A DNA stretch of 64,000 bases from Erythrocercus mccallii (taxonomy: Eukaryota; Chordata; Aves; Passeriformes; Dicruridae), in the NCBI GenBank assembly GCA_013397435.1, contig VZRG01001468.1, positions 127,506 to 191,505 on the forward strand, given 5' to 3'. The position numbers and the translations under genes are program-made. Shown here piece by piece: positions 36,501-45,439 of the stretch. The notes beneath the pieces are model-generated. The model ran no database searches and was not told the origin of the DNA. It worked only from the letters and a program-made list of their open reading frames with translations. Within the stretch, counting starts at the first letter, position 1. Each line of letters begins with the position of its first letter.

Positions 36501-39076
36501 CTCAGCAATTATTAGTTAAACTGGAGGTAAGCAGTCCAAAACATGATAGCACTTGATAAAATAGCATTTAACAAGAGAAGCAGATCTATTTCACTTACCC
36601 CTCACATTGTAGCTTGGGACCATGACAGATATTCCGAGTATCATAAGGCTCCACCATGCACTCAAAAATATCCAGCACACCCCAGGAGCTTTCCCTTCTC
36701 CCCAAAAACAGACAAGTCCTAGGGCCAGGAACAAGGAGTCACCTGAAGCAGAGCTCTGCAAGTGCCAGCAAGATCATAATGAAAAAAAAAAAAGCACTCA
36801 TCACCTGCCACTTCACCCCCAGGAGTCCTTTGGAGGATAAAGGCTTGGGGCAGTGCCTGGGAGGTGACACTGCCTGTCGATAGCCCACAGTTGGTTTTCT
36901 CCCCACAGGTGTAGCCCAGGGAGCCAAGCACAGACACCCTGCACCCCATAAATGTTGGAGAGAGCGTAGGTCACCTCTGCTGCAGACAGCCCTGCTTCAG
37001 AGGGATGGTTTGTGTAGCTAAGGGCTTGTGCAGCATCAGGTGGTGGTGATGTAGCAGCAGGGAAGGAATTCAGCTCCCTTCCTCCTCTCAGCAAGCCTGT
37101 GCACAGGGCACATGGCTATTTACTGCATCGTTGCCAGCTGGAGTCAGTGACTGCAAAAACCTCATCACAAGGCGGGTAAGTGGAAGGTAAGAGTGGCATT
37201 TTTTGTTTTCTTCTTCCACCTTCTTTTTTAGGGGTTCTGTTGGGCATTGCTTGTTCCCTAGGTTGTCCTCAGGGAGAGCTCCCTCTCGGGAGCAGATGAT
37301 GCTGCCATGGCTCTGTGAGGAGCAGAGGGGGTTGGTTGGTCTGCCCTTACTTTCAAGGTGTCTGATTATGGATCATCCCAAAGAAAATATTGTCCAGGGT
37401 AACCAGAATGGAGAGGCTTTGGCTAAGTGGGAGGGAAAGGAGTAATGTAGACCTCTTAGAAAAAAGTATGAAAGCTAAAGAACAAAAAGCTATCCTAATT
37501 GAATTTAGCTCCTCTCTGAAGCAGCACAGGTGTGAGGCTAAAAGTTCTATGTAGCTTCTTCTAATCCAAGAGACACATTACGTCATGCTGGAATGTTTCA
37601 GTTTTGAGGGTATTTTCTTTTTTAAATTTGGGTGGCAGGGAGCATAAGGCAACTTGTGCCTCTTCACACAGTGCTACCTCAGATCACAAGCTGGTAAGGG
37701 ATTCAATCGAGTTATTTCTGTGTGAGCTCTTCATTGCAGTGTGCCTTTCTGCAGAGCTGGTGGAAGCAGCATCTTTAAGGCAAAAGGAATGCAATCCTCC
37801 TAGGAGACAATGGAAACAGTTGTTCTGCATCCCTGGAACTTCCCGTGGTCGTTCACATCTTGTGGGAGATGAAGGCATGTGCTGAGAAACGGGTGTCGCT
37901 GAAGGCACAGTGAGCTTTTGCACGAATTCCACACATCCATCACTGGATCTGTGGACAAAGTTGTTCAGCTACTGCAGCAATGATGATGTGGTATTGCCAG
38001 AGACACATTCATGTGCCATGGAAGACTCTGAGAGAAGTTTGAGGCATTTTCCATCTACTTGCTTCCCCTGTTTCTAATTAGTTATGGTATTGGCATAAAC
38101 CAGGATCTGTGTCTCCTAAGCCTTCATCTGCTCCTCCTTATTCCCACATGAAGTCATAATCCTTCATGTCATCCCAACTGTGCACTGTGGGAGTGACTCA
38201 GGATGTCTCAAATCAGAGGATAACACCTCAGGTACTGAACAAATAGAATAACTGTGGAGGAAAACAAGCCTTGTGTCACACGCTGCTGGTAAGAACATGT
38301 GTTGGCACATGGAGACCAATTGAGGAGTGGAGAAGAGGCTGATGTATCCACAGAAGAATTTGAAGAACAATCATGAGATTTTACACATGGCAGATGTCTA
38401 AGATATTTTGAAAGATTCTTCTCAGAGCCTCTAAGCCACAGCAGGGCCCTGCCACATATTTTGTTCTTCATATAATGATGCTGTGCCATTTGTATTGCAG
38501 TATTGATGCACTCCTGGGTGGTACCAGCAGGATCAGAAGTGTGGTTCATAGTTGGCTTCAAGGGCCAAACAGAAATATCAGCCTGCAGTTCAATCCCTAG
38601 CCAAGAATGAGGCACTCAAGCAAGGAAACAGATTTCTTTCCTAAACAAGGGATCAAAGTATGATGAAGCAGTGGACAAATCTTAATATTTTCCAGCCATA
38701 TGAAGCAACAAAAGACAGTTTGGTAGTAACAGCCCACGGTAATCACAGAGGCAGTAACTGACTCCCAATAAAAGTTGTCACAAGGTGTCTTGCCCCACTT
38801 CCAGTATGGATAAAGATCAAGGACACAAGTTGGGAAAAACTAGCTCTGACCTGTAAGGCAGTGCTTGCTTGCCAGATGCTTCCAAAGTCTGACTGCTGTG
38901 GTCATTCTGCAATCATTTTCCTTTAATTGTTATATGGGATCTCGACCTCTGAGAACAGCCCTGGCTTGTGCAACCCTCTGCTAAACTTGCCTTGAAAACC
39001 CTGCCAGGCAGAGACCACCCCTGCTGATGGTGCCCTTCATCTGCAGAATAAAGACTGGATAGGGAGCTATTAAATG

Positions 39077-39115
39077 AATATGTTTATTAATTACATATTT
39101 AAATATGTTTATTAA
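39077..39115. repeat. AT-rich direct repeat, 14 bp, two copies
   Basis: AATATGTTTATTAA occurs at 39,077-39,090 and again at 39,102-39,115, separated by 11 AT-rich bases. The copies are identical. It looks like simple local duplication; FOX-type TGTTTATT cores are contained in both copies, but that is not evidence of function by itself. Confidence 0.7.
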
Positions 39116-39245
39116 GTATTAATATAATAGAAATACTCATGTTGGCAGTTTTTTTCAGAGAGCACCCTGCATTTACTCCATGTGGGTTTTTCCTTATCTG
39201 AGCCCACAGAGAGGTTGGGGTTGTTTTGGGGCAGGGTGAGTTACA

Positions 39246-39260
39246 TTTTTTTTTTTTTTT
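39246..39260. repeat. Poly(T) tract, 15 bp
   Basis: An uninterrupted run of 15 T. No gene-like sequence lies on its 3' side on the minus strand, so I do not read it as the tail of a processed pseudogene. Confidence 0.9.
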
Positions 39261-42094
39261 GCCATGACAGTCACTGGAAGTCAACAGCCATCAGCAAGGA
39301 AATACAAACTTTACTCTGGGAACACTTTGGAGCCCACTGCTTTCATTAGGCAAACTTGTGGCTCATTTTCCCACATAGATGGAGGTTATAGTAAAATAAA
39401 GCATCTGCTGTTTTCCAGTTGCACATGGAATCTCTAGCCCTTTCTAGAGACTTATCCAGAGTGAAGAAATAGTCTTGATTTTAGAGCATCCCTATCTGAA
39501 AGGAATTAACCTCCTCCTCCAATATTTCTAATTTTTTCTCTATTATTCTCTGAGCAGGGACAGGTGACTCCAATTTCATCTGCAGCAGGATTCCAGCTTC
39601 CCTGCTCCATTTGCATCTTTTCATCTAACACATTCCTCTGAGGCTGCAAGAACTTCACGCTTCCCTCGCAGCCCAGAGGTGAGAGCAAGGAGCAGAAGTT
39701 ACACCACGTAATTATGGTTATTTGGCAGTTAATAGAGCTCCTCATAGCACAAACACTGTTAGCACTAGTTACTGCTGGGAACAGCTGTGGCTCCAGCTCT
39801 GCTTTTGCTCTTGGAGGCTTGGCACAGATCTGAGTCCAAGTCCAGATCTGAAGAGCAGAGCCCAAAACCTGCCAGCTCGCACACGGGGCCAAATCTTTCC
39901 CTGGGCTTGGGGAAACCTCTGAGTTTTGCAGTTCAAGTGTGATTAGTGTAATGTTTTGCTGCAACGTGTGATCCAAGCAGACAGTGTTCAGACTTCAGGT
40001 CTACCAGCTTTCCTCCTGCACTTGGAGTCAGTCCATTGCCTCATCTACCATAAAAAAGAAAGCTTTTAAGTAATTGAGTGTAATCTCCAGGTTTGAGTAC
40101 TACAGGTTTACATTCAAACCTGCACTCTTATCATGTATTTTGCTCATCCAAATGGCAGGCAATATTCTAGTGCTGTCTCTTTCTCTCTCCCTTCTGTCTT
40201 GACAAGAAACTATTGTCATGCTACTTTGATAGTCGGCTTTTAGAAAGATGAGATAAATACTCACACATTTATACAACAGTTTTATGAGAAGTCCTTCAGT
40301 ATGGGGAAAAAAAAGGAATCAGAGGTGGCAAAGTTGTGACAGAACTTGGATTCAGTTAATTGGATCTACTTATTTGCACCATATTTTACTAACTGCCTAT
40401 GTCAGTCCCAGGCTGAGAAAGCAATTTAACTCATTGCCTGTGAAAAATGAAATGACAGCAGCTACTCGAGTGAACTTTCACATTAACGAAGCATGATCTG
40501 GTCTTGATCAAAGACCTTATATTCCTGGAGGACCAGAGTTCAAGCACCAGCCTCTAATTTCTAGAGAAGGTTTATGTGCCATTGCAAGGTAAACTTCAGA
40601 GTCTGAGGCCAAGGTAAACTTTTGTGTCAGCACTGTTAGTGACCCTACACTGAAGCTTGATTTGATCATCTCTTCCTTTAATTCTCATTGTCATATGCTG
40701 CCTCCTGCTAAGCTGAGTTGGCTTCACCCATTTAAGCAGTGAAAAGTGATGTTATCTCCAGTTATTGCTTCCAGGCACCTGTGGATCACGTCATGCATAT
40801 TGCAGGGTGTACCAACAAAACGAGCTCTGAGAGTGTGGTTGGGATCCAGGAGAGACAAGACACCAGCTTTGGGTGGCAACAAGCCATAAAATTGTCCTTG
40901 CAGATCTGGTGTAACCAGAACAACTAATAAACCTCTGGAATGCTGATGCTGTGGTTGATCTGGTTATACCAGAGAAACCATCTCATGCAACTGGGATGGC
41001 AGAAGACAGATCATGTGCAGCTAATACCAAAGGCCACTGCTAGAGAGGTATTAATGTCACTGTTGCTGTGCTGAATAATCACTGTGACTTTGTACACTGT
41101 CTCCACAACACACCTGCTGAAAACTTTTTAAGTATTTGGCATCATGATAATATTGATTGACACCTCAATGCACCAGGCTGACAATACAAGGGACTGTAGC
41201 CATGGCAGGAATCATTTTGCAAACCTCAACACCATTGGTGCTGGGTGTAAAGCCATCATGAAAATCATTAGAAGAAGACAAATGTTGTTACAGATGAATT
41301 TGTAGCCCTCAAATAGAAGTGAGTGGAGGAGTGAATGAAAAATAACAAATGCAAGAATGGTCAAAAAGAGCAAAGGTCCATACTTTTCTACTTTGCTGCC
41401 TCCAACTTTCAGCCTGCCCCAGGAGAAGTCAAATGCATCCTTCCCAAAGCCTGACAGCATTGCCATTGTCCATCCAGTGTGATCCTTCTGCAGTGCTCTG
41501 CAGACCACCAGGGCTCCTCCTCAATGCTGGGTCTTGCTCTGAAAGCCAAGGCATCTGGGAAAAGCAGCTGTAGATCCTGGGTGGTTAGAAGCCAATTGGA
41601 AGGTCTAGCTTGCAAATCAAATCGTAGAGAGACACTTTTGCAGGAACCAGGAGACAGAAACTCAGTTCTTGTTGAAGATGAAGGGTGCCCTGAGCCCAGG
41701 GCTCGTGTGAGTTCCTGGCTGTGCCCCAGGAGCGTGGGGTCGCCTGAGGTGAATCATCTGGGGCTGCTGCCCCAGCTGTAAAGCAGGATAATACCTCTGT
41801 TCTCACCTCAGTTTTTCTTCTCTGTTTAGATTTCAAGCTCCTCAGGGCTGTGTCTGATACATGTATGTACAGTTCCTAGCTTAATAGAGTCATGATCCAA
41901 ACTGAAGCCTCCAGGCACTCCTGGATATTATATCATTGCTAATTTCACAAGAGGTTGCAATCAAATTCCCTTATAGGGGGGAAAAAAAAAAAAAGAAAAA
42001 TACTAGAAAAGAAATAAAGCAAGCTATTAAAAACTGAGGAATATTTTTGCCGAAGTGGAAATAATGGTACTTTGTCCCAAAATGTGTAAAATAT

Positions 42095-42370
42095 GTATTG
42101 CAATTAAATTCTCTATTGGCAAATTGCTCTACAATTAAAAAACACAGAAGCTTGAGTGAGGCAATTAGAATAATAGTAGAGTGTTAATTACAGCTTGATG
42201 GATTCTGCATGCTGTCAGCAATTACCTTCCAAGTGTGCACTTCTGAACCAACTCCAAATCCACAAAAAGACACCGGCAGAATTAAAAGTATCTTCCGTGT
42301 TGGCATGCCTTTGCCATTTTAAAATTTGTTTTCATAAATACTTTTATAAGCTATTTAATTAGATTTAATG
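42095..42370. promoter_or_regulatory. Homeodomain-core cluster in AT-rich DNA (candidate enhancer)
   Basis: CAATTA (the TAATTG homeodomain core) occurs at about 42,101, 42,132, 42,162 and 42,219, with TTAATTA at 42,184 and TTAATTAG at about 42,355. The first five lie within about 125 bases, with intervals of 22-35 bases. The block is CpG-free and lies about 2.6 kb upstream of the LRIG1 start codon. Clusters like this are common in developmental enhancers, but AT-rich DNA also produces such cores by chance. Confidence 0.3.
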
Positions 42371-43749
42371 AGGTTTGAGGAAGAAACATCCTCCATGCTG
42401 CAGACAGACTCCAGCACAGGCATTGACTTGGGGACAAGGGAGAGCACAACTGAGAAGAGTCTCATTTCCTTCCAGCTGCCCTTATTCTCTGTGCAAGGAT
42501 ATCTTGTGCACCTCTGAGATGATTGGACCCAGATTCCAGCAGAGTTGCCTCTAGCTTTCTGTTTTATAAAGCTTATGTAAAGCTTTTGGATCTTTCTCTT
42601 TCTCCATGAGAAACCCCATACATACCCTCTTGCCCTAATATTGGAAAATATTAACATGAATTGTTAAAGTTAATTGAAAAGCTTGGCTGTCAAATCTGAA
42701 AACAATGTAAAAGAAGCAAAAGGTCTCTTTAATTCTATGATACCACCCCTACAGAGCAGGAGAAACCCTCTCCATAAAAGTGCTTTTGAGCCCAGCAGAA
42801 GACTTGACTGCTGTCTATGTCAGGCAGCTGGTTGAGTAAGCTAGAAAATCCCTGTGCATTGTGTCAAATAAAATTCATGGTTCCATCGACTAATTTGTAA
42901 GAAACCTAGAAGAAAAGGAGAATAGGCAGGGGGTGAGAGTGTTCTCATCCAGACTGATAGCTTCCCAAAAATGTGTCCCCTCTCACACCTTCCCTCACAT
43001 CATCAAGGTAGCATTTCATCACTGTGACCACTGATGCTGATGATGGAGAAAGACCTTGCAAGATTTTTGCCTAATTTTGGGAGTATAGGCAGTAATGCTT
43101 GAAGCCCAGGCTTCAAAAGCCAAATTTCTCATCGCTCTAAAGGCTGGCTTGTCACCTGCCCTCCTCTTCTGTCACTTGTTGATAATGCTCCAGTGTGCTG
43201 CTTTGTCTTGCTGCTGGTTCTTACACGTGGCTATGGAGAACAGAAGTCTGCCTTCATCCTCCTCATGAGACCCTTGAGGCTGCCAAAATTCCACATCCTG
43301 CACGGGGAAGAGACACTGAGGCTTTGACATGGGACTTTCATAACCTGTGGGCCAAATGGAGTTTCTTTGGTTGGGCTTCCCAGCAAATTCAACATCACAC
43401 TTGTTTATTTTGTTCAGCTGAACCTATTCTCTAGGTGACACCAGTCCAGCTTTGATGCCTTTCATGAGTTTGTCCCGCTTAGGTCCCACTCTGAACAGCC
43501 TGGAATGCCCTTGCTCTTGTGTAGGCTGTTTTTTGGGGAAGGGATGCGTACAATGAGCAGCATGATTGGAGCACCCTGCAGTGCAATGCCCTGTTCTCTT
43601 ACAGGAAGGAAATATGGCTCTGTCCCTGCACTCAGGAGGAATCCGCAGTACAAGGTAGTAGAAGATTAAATTGCAAATTTAATCAAAGATAGTGGAAGCA
43701 GGATTGGCCTGCAATATGTGTTTCTCTCCCTAAAATATCCCCCTTCTCC
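42371..43749. other. Intergenic DNA between the AT-rich block and the CpG island
   Basis: CpG-poor DNA with no recognised repeat or exon. Composition shifts to GC-rich, CpG-rich sequence abruptly at about 43,750. It is proximal upstream sequence of the LRIG1 gene and could contain regulatory sites, but I can name none with confidence. Confidence 0.5.
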
Positions 43750-44382
43750 CCACGCAACTCCTGCTGTAAGGGGTTAAATCACACTCCTGCCCGCCGCGGG
43801 TGCGCTGAACACTCCGAGAGCTTCCTTCCCTAAATGCCGCTTTGGGCCACCTCCAAACTCGACCAAAGCCAGTTGGATGCTCTCCCCTAAGCTCGGGAGC
43901 AGCCCCTCGATGCAGTTCTAGGAGCGCATCGCTGCTCTGAAATGAGTTGTGCCCGTGATGCTCTTGCTGCAGGCTTCGGGCTGGCTGCTCCGCCACATCT
44001 GCCCCGTGCTGGGCTTCCACATGTAGGGACACACTCGGGAAGTGCCGCCTCTGCTTAGGAGCGGTCTGGAACACGCGTGAATAACTGAGCCACTCCTGCC
44101 ACGGGGTCGTGGCGGGACACGCGTGTCCCTGCGGAGCGCAGCCCCACGGCCGCTTCGTGGCGTCCGGAGAAGGACAACCCTGGGTGCAGGGATGCCCCCA
44201 GACCCCGCTGTTCCCGCAGATTGTCCGGATTCACGGGCGGGAGGGTTTGGGATCGCGGGGAGCGAGCGCCGGGCGCGGCCCCTTTAAGAGGGGCAGCGCG
44301 GGGGGGCGGCGGCGCCCGCGTTCACACCTGGAGTGGGAAAGGGGGGCGGGCCCCGCCGCCCGTGATTGACGGGCCGCGGGCA

Positions 44383-44387
44383 CCAAT
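44383..44387 (+). promoter_or_regulatory. CCAAT box 1 (NF-Y type)
   Basis: Core CCAAT in the context CACCAATGGGA. The 3' flank GGG fits NF-Y preference, while the 5' flank has only one of the two preferred purines. Confidence 0.5.
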
Positions 44388-44423
44388 GGGACGGCGCGGC
44401 GGCGCGGCAGGGGGGACTCCTGG

Positions 44424-44428
44424 CCAAT
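44424..44428 (+). promoter_or_regulatory. CCAAT box 2 (NF-Y type)
   Basis: Core CCAAT in the context TGGCCAATAGCGG, a close fit to the NF-Y consensus RRCCAATSR. It lies 41 bases after box 1. Confidence 0.6.
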
Positions 44429-44455
44429 AGCGGCGCGGCGGGGGCCGCCCGGCAG

Positions 44456-44467
44456 CCAATGGGCGGG
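44456..44467 (+). promoter_or_regulatory. CCAAT box 3 fused to a GC box
   Basis: CCAAT at 44,456-44,460 runs directly into GGGCGGG at 44,461-44,467, in the context AGCCAATGGGCGGGCG. It lies 32 bases after box 2. An adjoining NF-Y and Sp1 site pair is a common core promoter combination in TATA-less genes. Confidence 0.65.
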
Positions 44468-44684
44468 CGCGCGGGGGGCGGCGCGGCTACATGTTGCGGT
44501 GTCGCCAACGTGGGTCCGCGGCGAGCGGCGCTCGGGCCGGGCGGCAGCGGCTCCGACCCCGCGGGAGCGCACCGGGACCGGCCGGAGCCCGCCGAGCCCG
44601 AGCCGTGCGGCGCCAAGCAGGAGGAGCAGGAGGCGCTTCCCGCGGCGGGGACGCGGACCCGACCCACCCGGCGGTGCCCAGCGG

Positions 44685-44699
44685 ATGCCGCTGCCGTAG
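44685..44699 (+). promoter_or_regulatory. Upstream ORF 1, four codons
   Basis: ATG at 44,685 is followed by three codons (Pro, Leu, Pro) and TAG. It lies 136 bases before the main start and is out of frame with it. If included in the mRNA, it could lower initiation at the main start, with reinitiation possible afterwards. Confidence 0.45.
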
Positions 44700-44726
44700 C
44701 GCCCCGCGGGGCCGGCGGCCGAGGCG

Positions 44727-44753
44727 ATGCTGCGGGCGGCGGAGCGGCGCTGA
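44727..44753 (+). promoter_or_regulatory. Upstream ORF 2, eight codons
   Basis: ATG at 44,727 opens an eight-codon frame ending in TGA at 44,751-44,753. It terminates 67 bases before the main ATG. It shares its frame with upstream ORF 1. Regulatory effect is inferred only. Confidence 0.45.
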
Positions 44754-44816
44754 GCGCCCGCGGCGTGAGCGCTCTTGCCGCCTCCTCCCGCCGCGGACGT
44801 TCCCCGGTGCCGGATA

Positions 44817-44831
44817 CAAAATGGCGCTGCC
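44817..44831 (+). promoter_or_regulatory. YY1-type motif overlapping the start codon
   Basis: CAAAATGGCGCTG contains the AAnATGGCG core of the YY1 consensus, with the ATG being the LRIG1 start codon. YY1 sites at the 5' ends of housekeeping-type genes often sit just downstream of the transcription start and overlap start codons. The same bases give a strong Kozak context (A at -3, G at +4). Confidence 0.5.
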
Positions 44832-44987
44832 GTCACGGGCGGCGGCGGCGCTGCTGCTGCTGGGGCTGCTGGGCTCGGCCGCCGCCGGGTGCCCCGCGGG
44901 CTGCGCCTGCGGCGGGGACACGCTGAGCTGCGGCGGGCTGGCGCTGCCCGCCCTGCCCCGGGACCTGCCCCGCTGGCCGCGGCACGT
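44821..44987 (+). CDS. LRIG1: LRIG1, first coding exon (partial gene)
   Basis: Encodes the first 55 residues plus two bases of codon 56 of a leucine-rich-repeat and immunoglobulin-domain membrane protein. Residues 1-22 form a signal peptide (hydrophobic LLLLGLLG core, residues 11-18, then small residues SAAA). Residues 24-37 have the LRR N-terminal cap pattern C-x3-C-x-C-x6-C. The GD-x-L-x-CGG motif (residues 32-39) and the LPALPRDLPRW motif (residues 42-52) match human LRIG1 (GDSLDCGG, LPGDLPSW) better than LRIG2 or LRIG3. The family has about 15 LRRs, three Ig domains, one membrane span and a cytoplasmic tail (not in this window). LRIG1 binds ErbB, MET and other receptor tyrosine kinases at the cell surface and promotes their down-regulation. 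The start has a strong Kozak context. Another LRIG paralogue is the main alternative. Confidence 0.8.
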
Positions 44988-44993
44988 GTGAGT
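44986..44993 (+). other. LRIG1: Splice donor of LRIG1 exon 1
   Basis: CACGT is followed by GTGAGT, a near-perfect intronic donor, at 44,988-44,993. This makes the intron phase 2, splitting a GTN valine codon. A competing GT two bases earlier (GTGTGA, at 44,986) would give phase 0 and is weaker. The bases also form an E-box CACGTG at 44,983-44,988. The split valine would align with the leucine after W-T-R-S in human LRIG1. Confidence 0.8.
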
Positions 44994-45410
44994 ACCGGGG
45001 GGACCCGCGGGGACGGGCCGAGGGGTTCGGGCAGCCAAACCACGGCTCTTTGGCTCGCTGTCAAGGACGGGAGAACTTTAAACAAAAATCCCCGCGAAAC
45101 TCCGCTTTATTTATTTAAGCGAAGTGGCCGCTGCCGCCTTGCAGGGCTGCGCGGTGCGGAACTTGTCCCGTGATCCGGTGTCCCCTGTGGCGCCCACCCG
45201 GCGCAGGGATGGGGCAGATGGAGGTGTCGGGTGCGATGCTGGTCCCGGGTGAATAGCTGGGGCTCGGGGCTCCCCTATCTCGGTCCGGTGCGGGGCTGGC
45301 CTCCGGGTGTCCCGGAGGAAAACGAGCCGGGAGCGGGTTTGGTCTCTTAGCGATGGGATCTGCTGGAGATAACAGCCCTCTTGGGCTTCCGAATCCTTAT
45401 TAGGACATCG

Positions 45411-45439
45411 TCCATCCGTCTGTCCGTCTGTCCGTCCGT
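45411..45439. repeat. Tetranucleotide microsatellite (TCCG/TCTG)n
   Basis: About seven tetranucleotide units with TCCG and TCTG variants in the 3' part of the CpG island. It is short and imperfect. Confidence 0.85.

Larger units (their letters stand above)
33551..42094. other. Intergenic DNA, no gene recognised
   Basis: AT-rich between about 34.8 and 35.9 kb, and again from 39.0 to 39.4 kb and 40.0 to 40.5 kb. Antisense open frames of 135 codons (38,208-38,615) and 98 codons (41,212-41,508, hydrophobic) match nothing I know. T runs lie at 35,159-35,170 and 39,246-39,260, and A runs at 36,782-36,793 and around 41,982-41,994. No gene is supported. Confidence 0.5.
44275..44490 (+). promoter_or_regulatory. 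LRIG1: Core promoter region of LRIG1 (GC boxes, CCAAT boxes)
   Basis: The segment has several Sp1/KLF-type GC boxes (GGGGGGCGG near 44,300, GGGGGGCGGGCC at 44,341, GGGCGGGC at 44,461), three CCAAT boxes on the plus strand, and a T-box half-site TCACACCT at 44,322-44,329. There is no canonical TATA box; CCTTTAAGAGG at about 44,281 is only TATA-like. This fits a CpG-island promoter with dispersed initiation. The transcription start itself cannot be fixed from sequence; I expect it between about 44,400 and 44,700. Confidence 0.65.
44491..44820 (+). other. LRIG1: Presumed 5' leader of LRIG1 with an in-frame open extension
   Basis: GC-rich sequence directly upstream of the chosen start codon. An ATG at 44,491 is in frame with the LRIG1 start and no stop intervenes for 110 codons, so a longer N-terminus is formally possible. 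I reject it as the main start because its context is poor (T at -3, T at +4), its translation is arginine-, alanine- and glycine-rich without a signal peptide, and the segment may lie partly upstream of transcription. Two short upstream ORFs lie in another frame. Confidence 0.55.

Noticed and set aside
38208..38615. Minus-strand 135-codon frame as a possible retroelement or pseudogene remnant
   Set aside because: I could not match it to any gag, pol, env or cellular protein motif and saw no flanking long terminal repeats or poly(A).
41212..41508. Minus-strand 98-codon frame with a hydrophobic segment, as a possible small membrane protein
   Set aside because: No recognisable family, no promoter or splice context; hydrophobic runs arise easily from T-rich antisense reading.
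44231..45085. 284-codon open frame on the minus strand across the CpG island
   Set aside because: Stop codons are rare in this GC-rich sequence, the translation is low-complexity (Pro, Arg, Ala, Gly), and the opposite strand carries the real exon. It is a compositional shadow.
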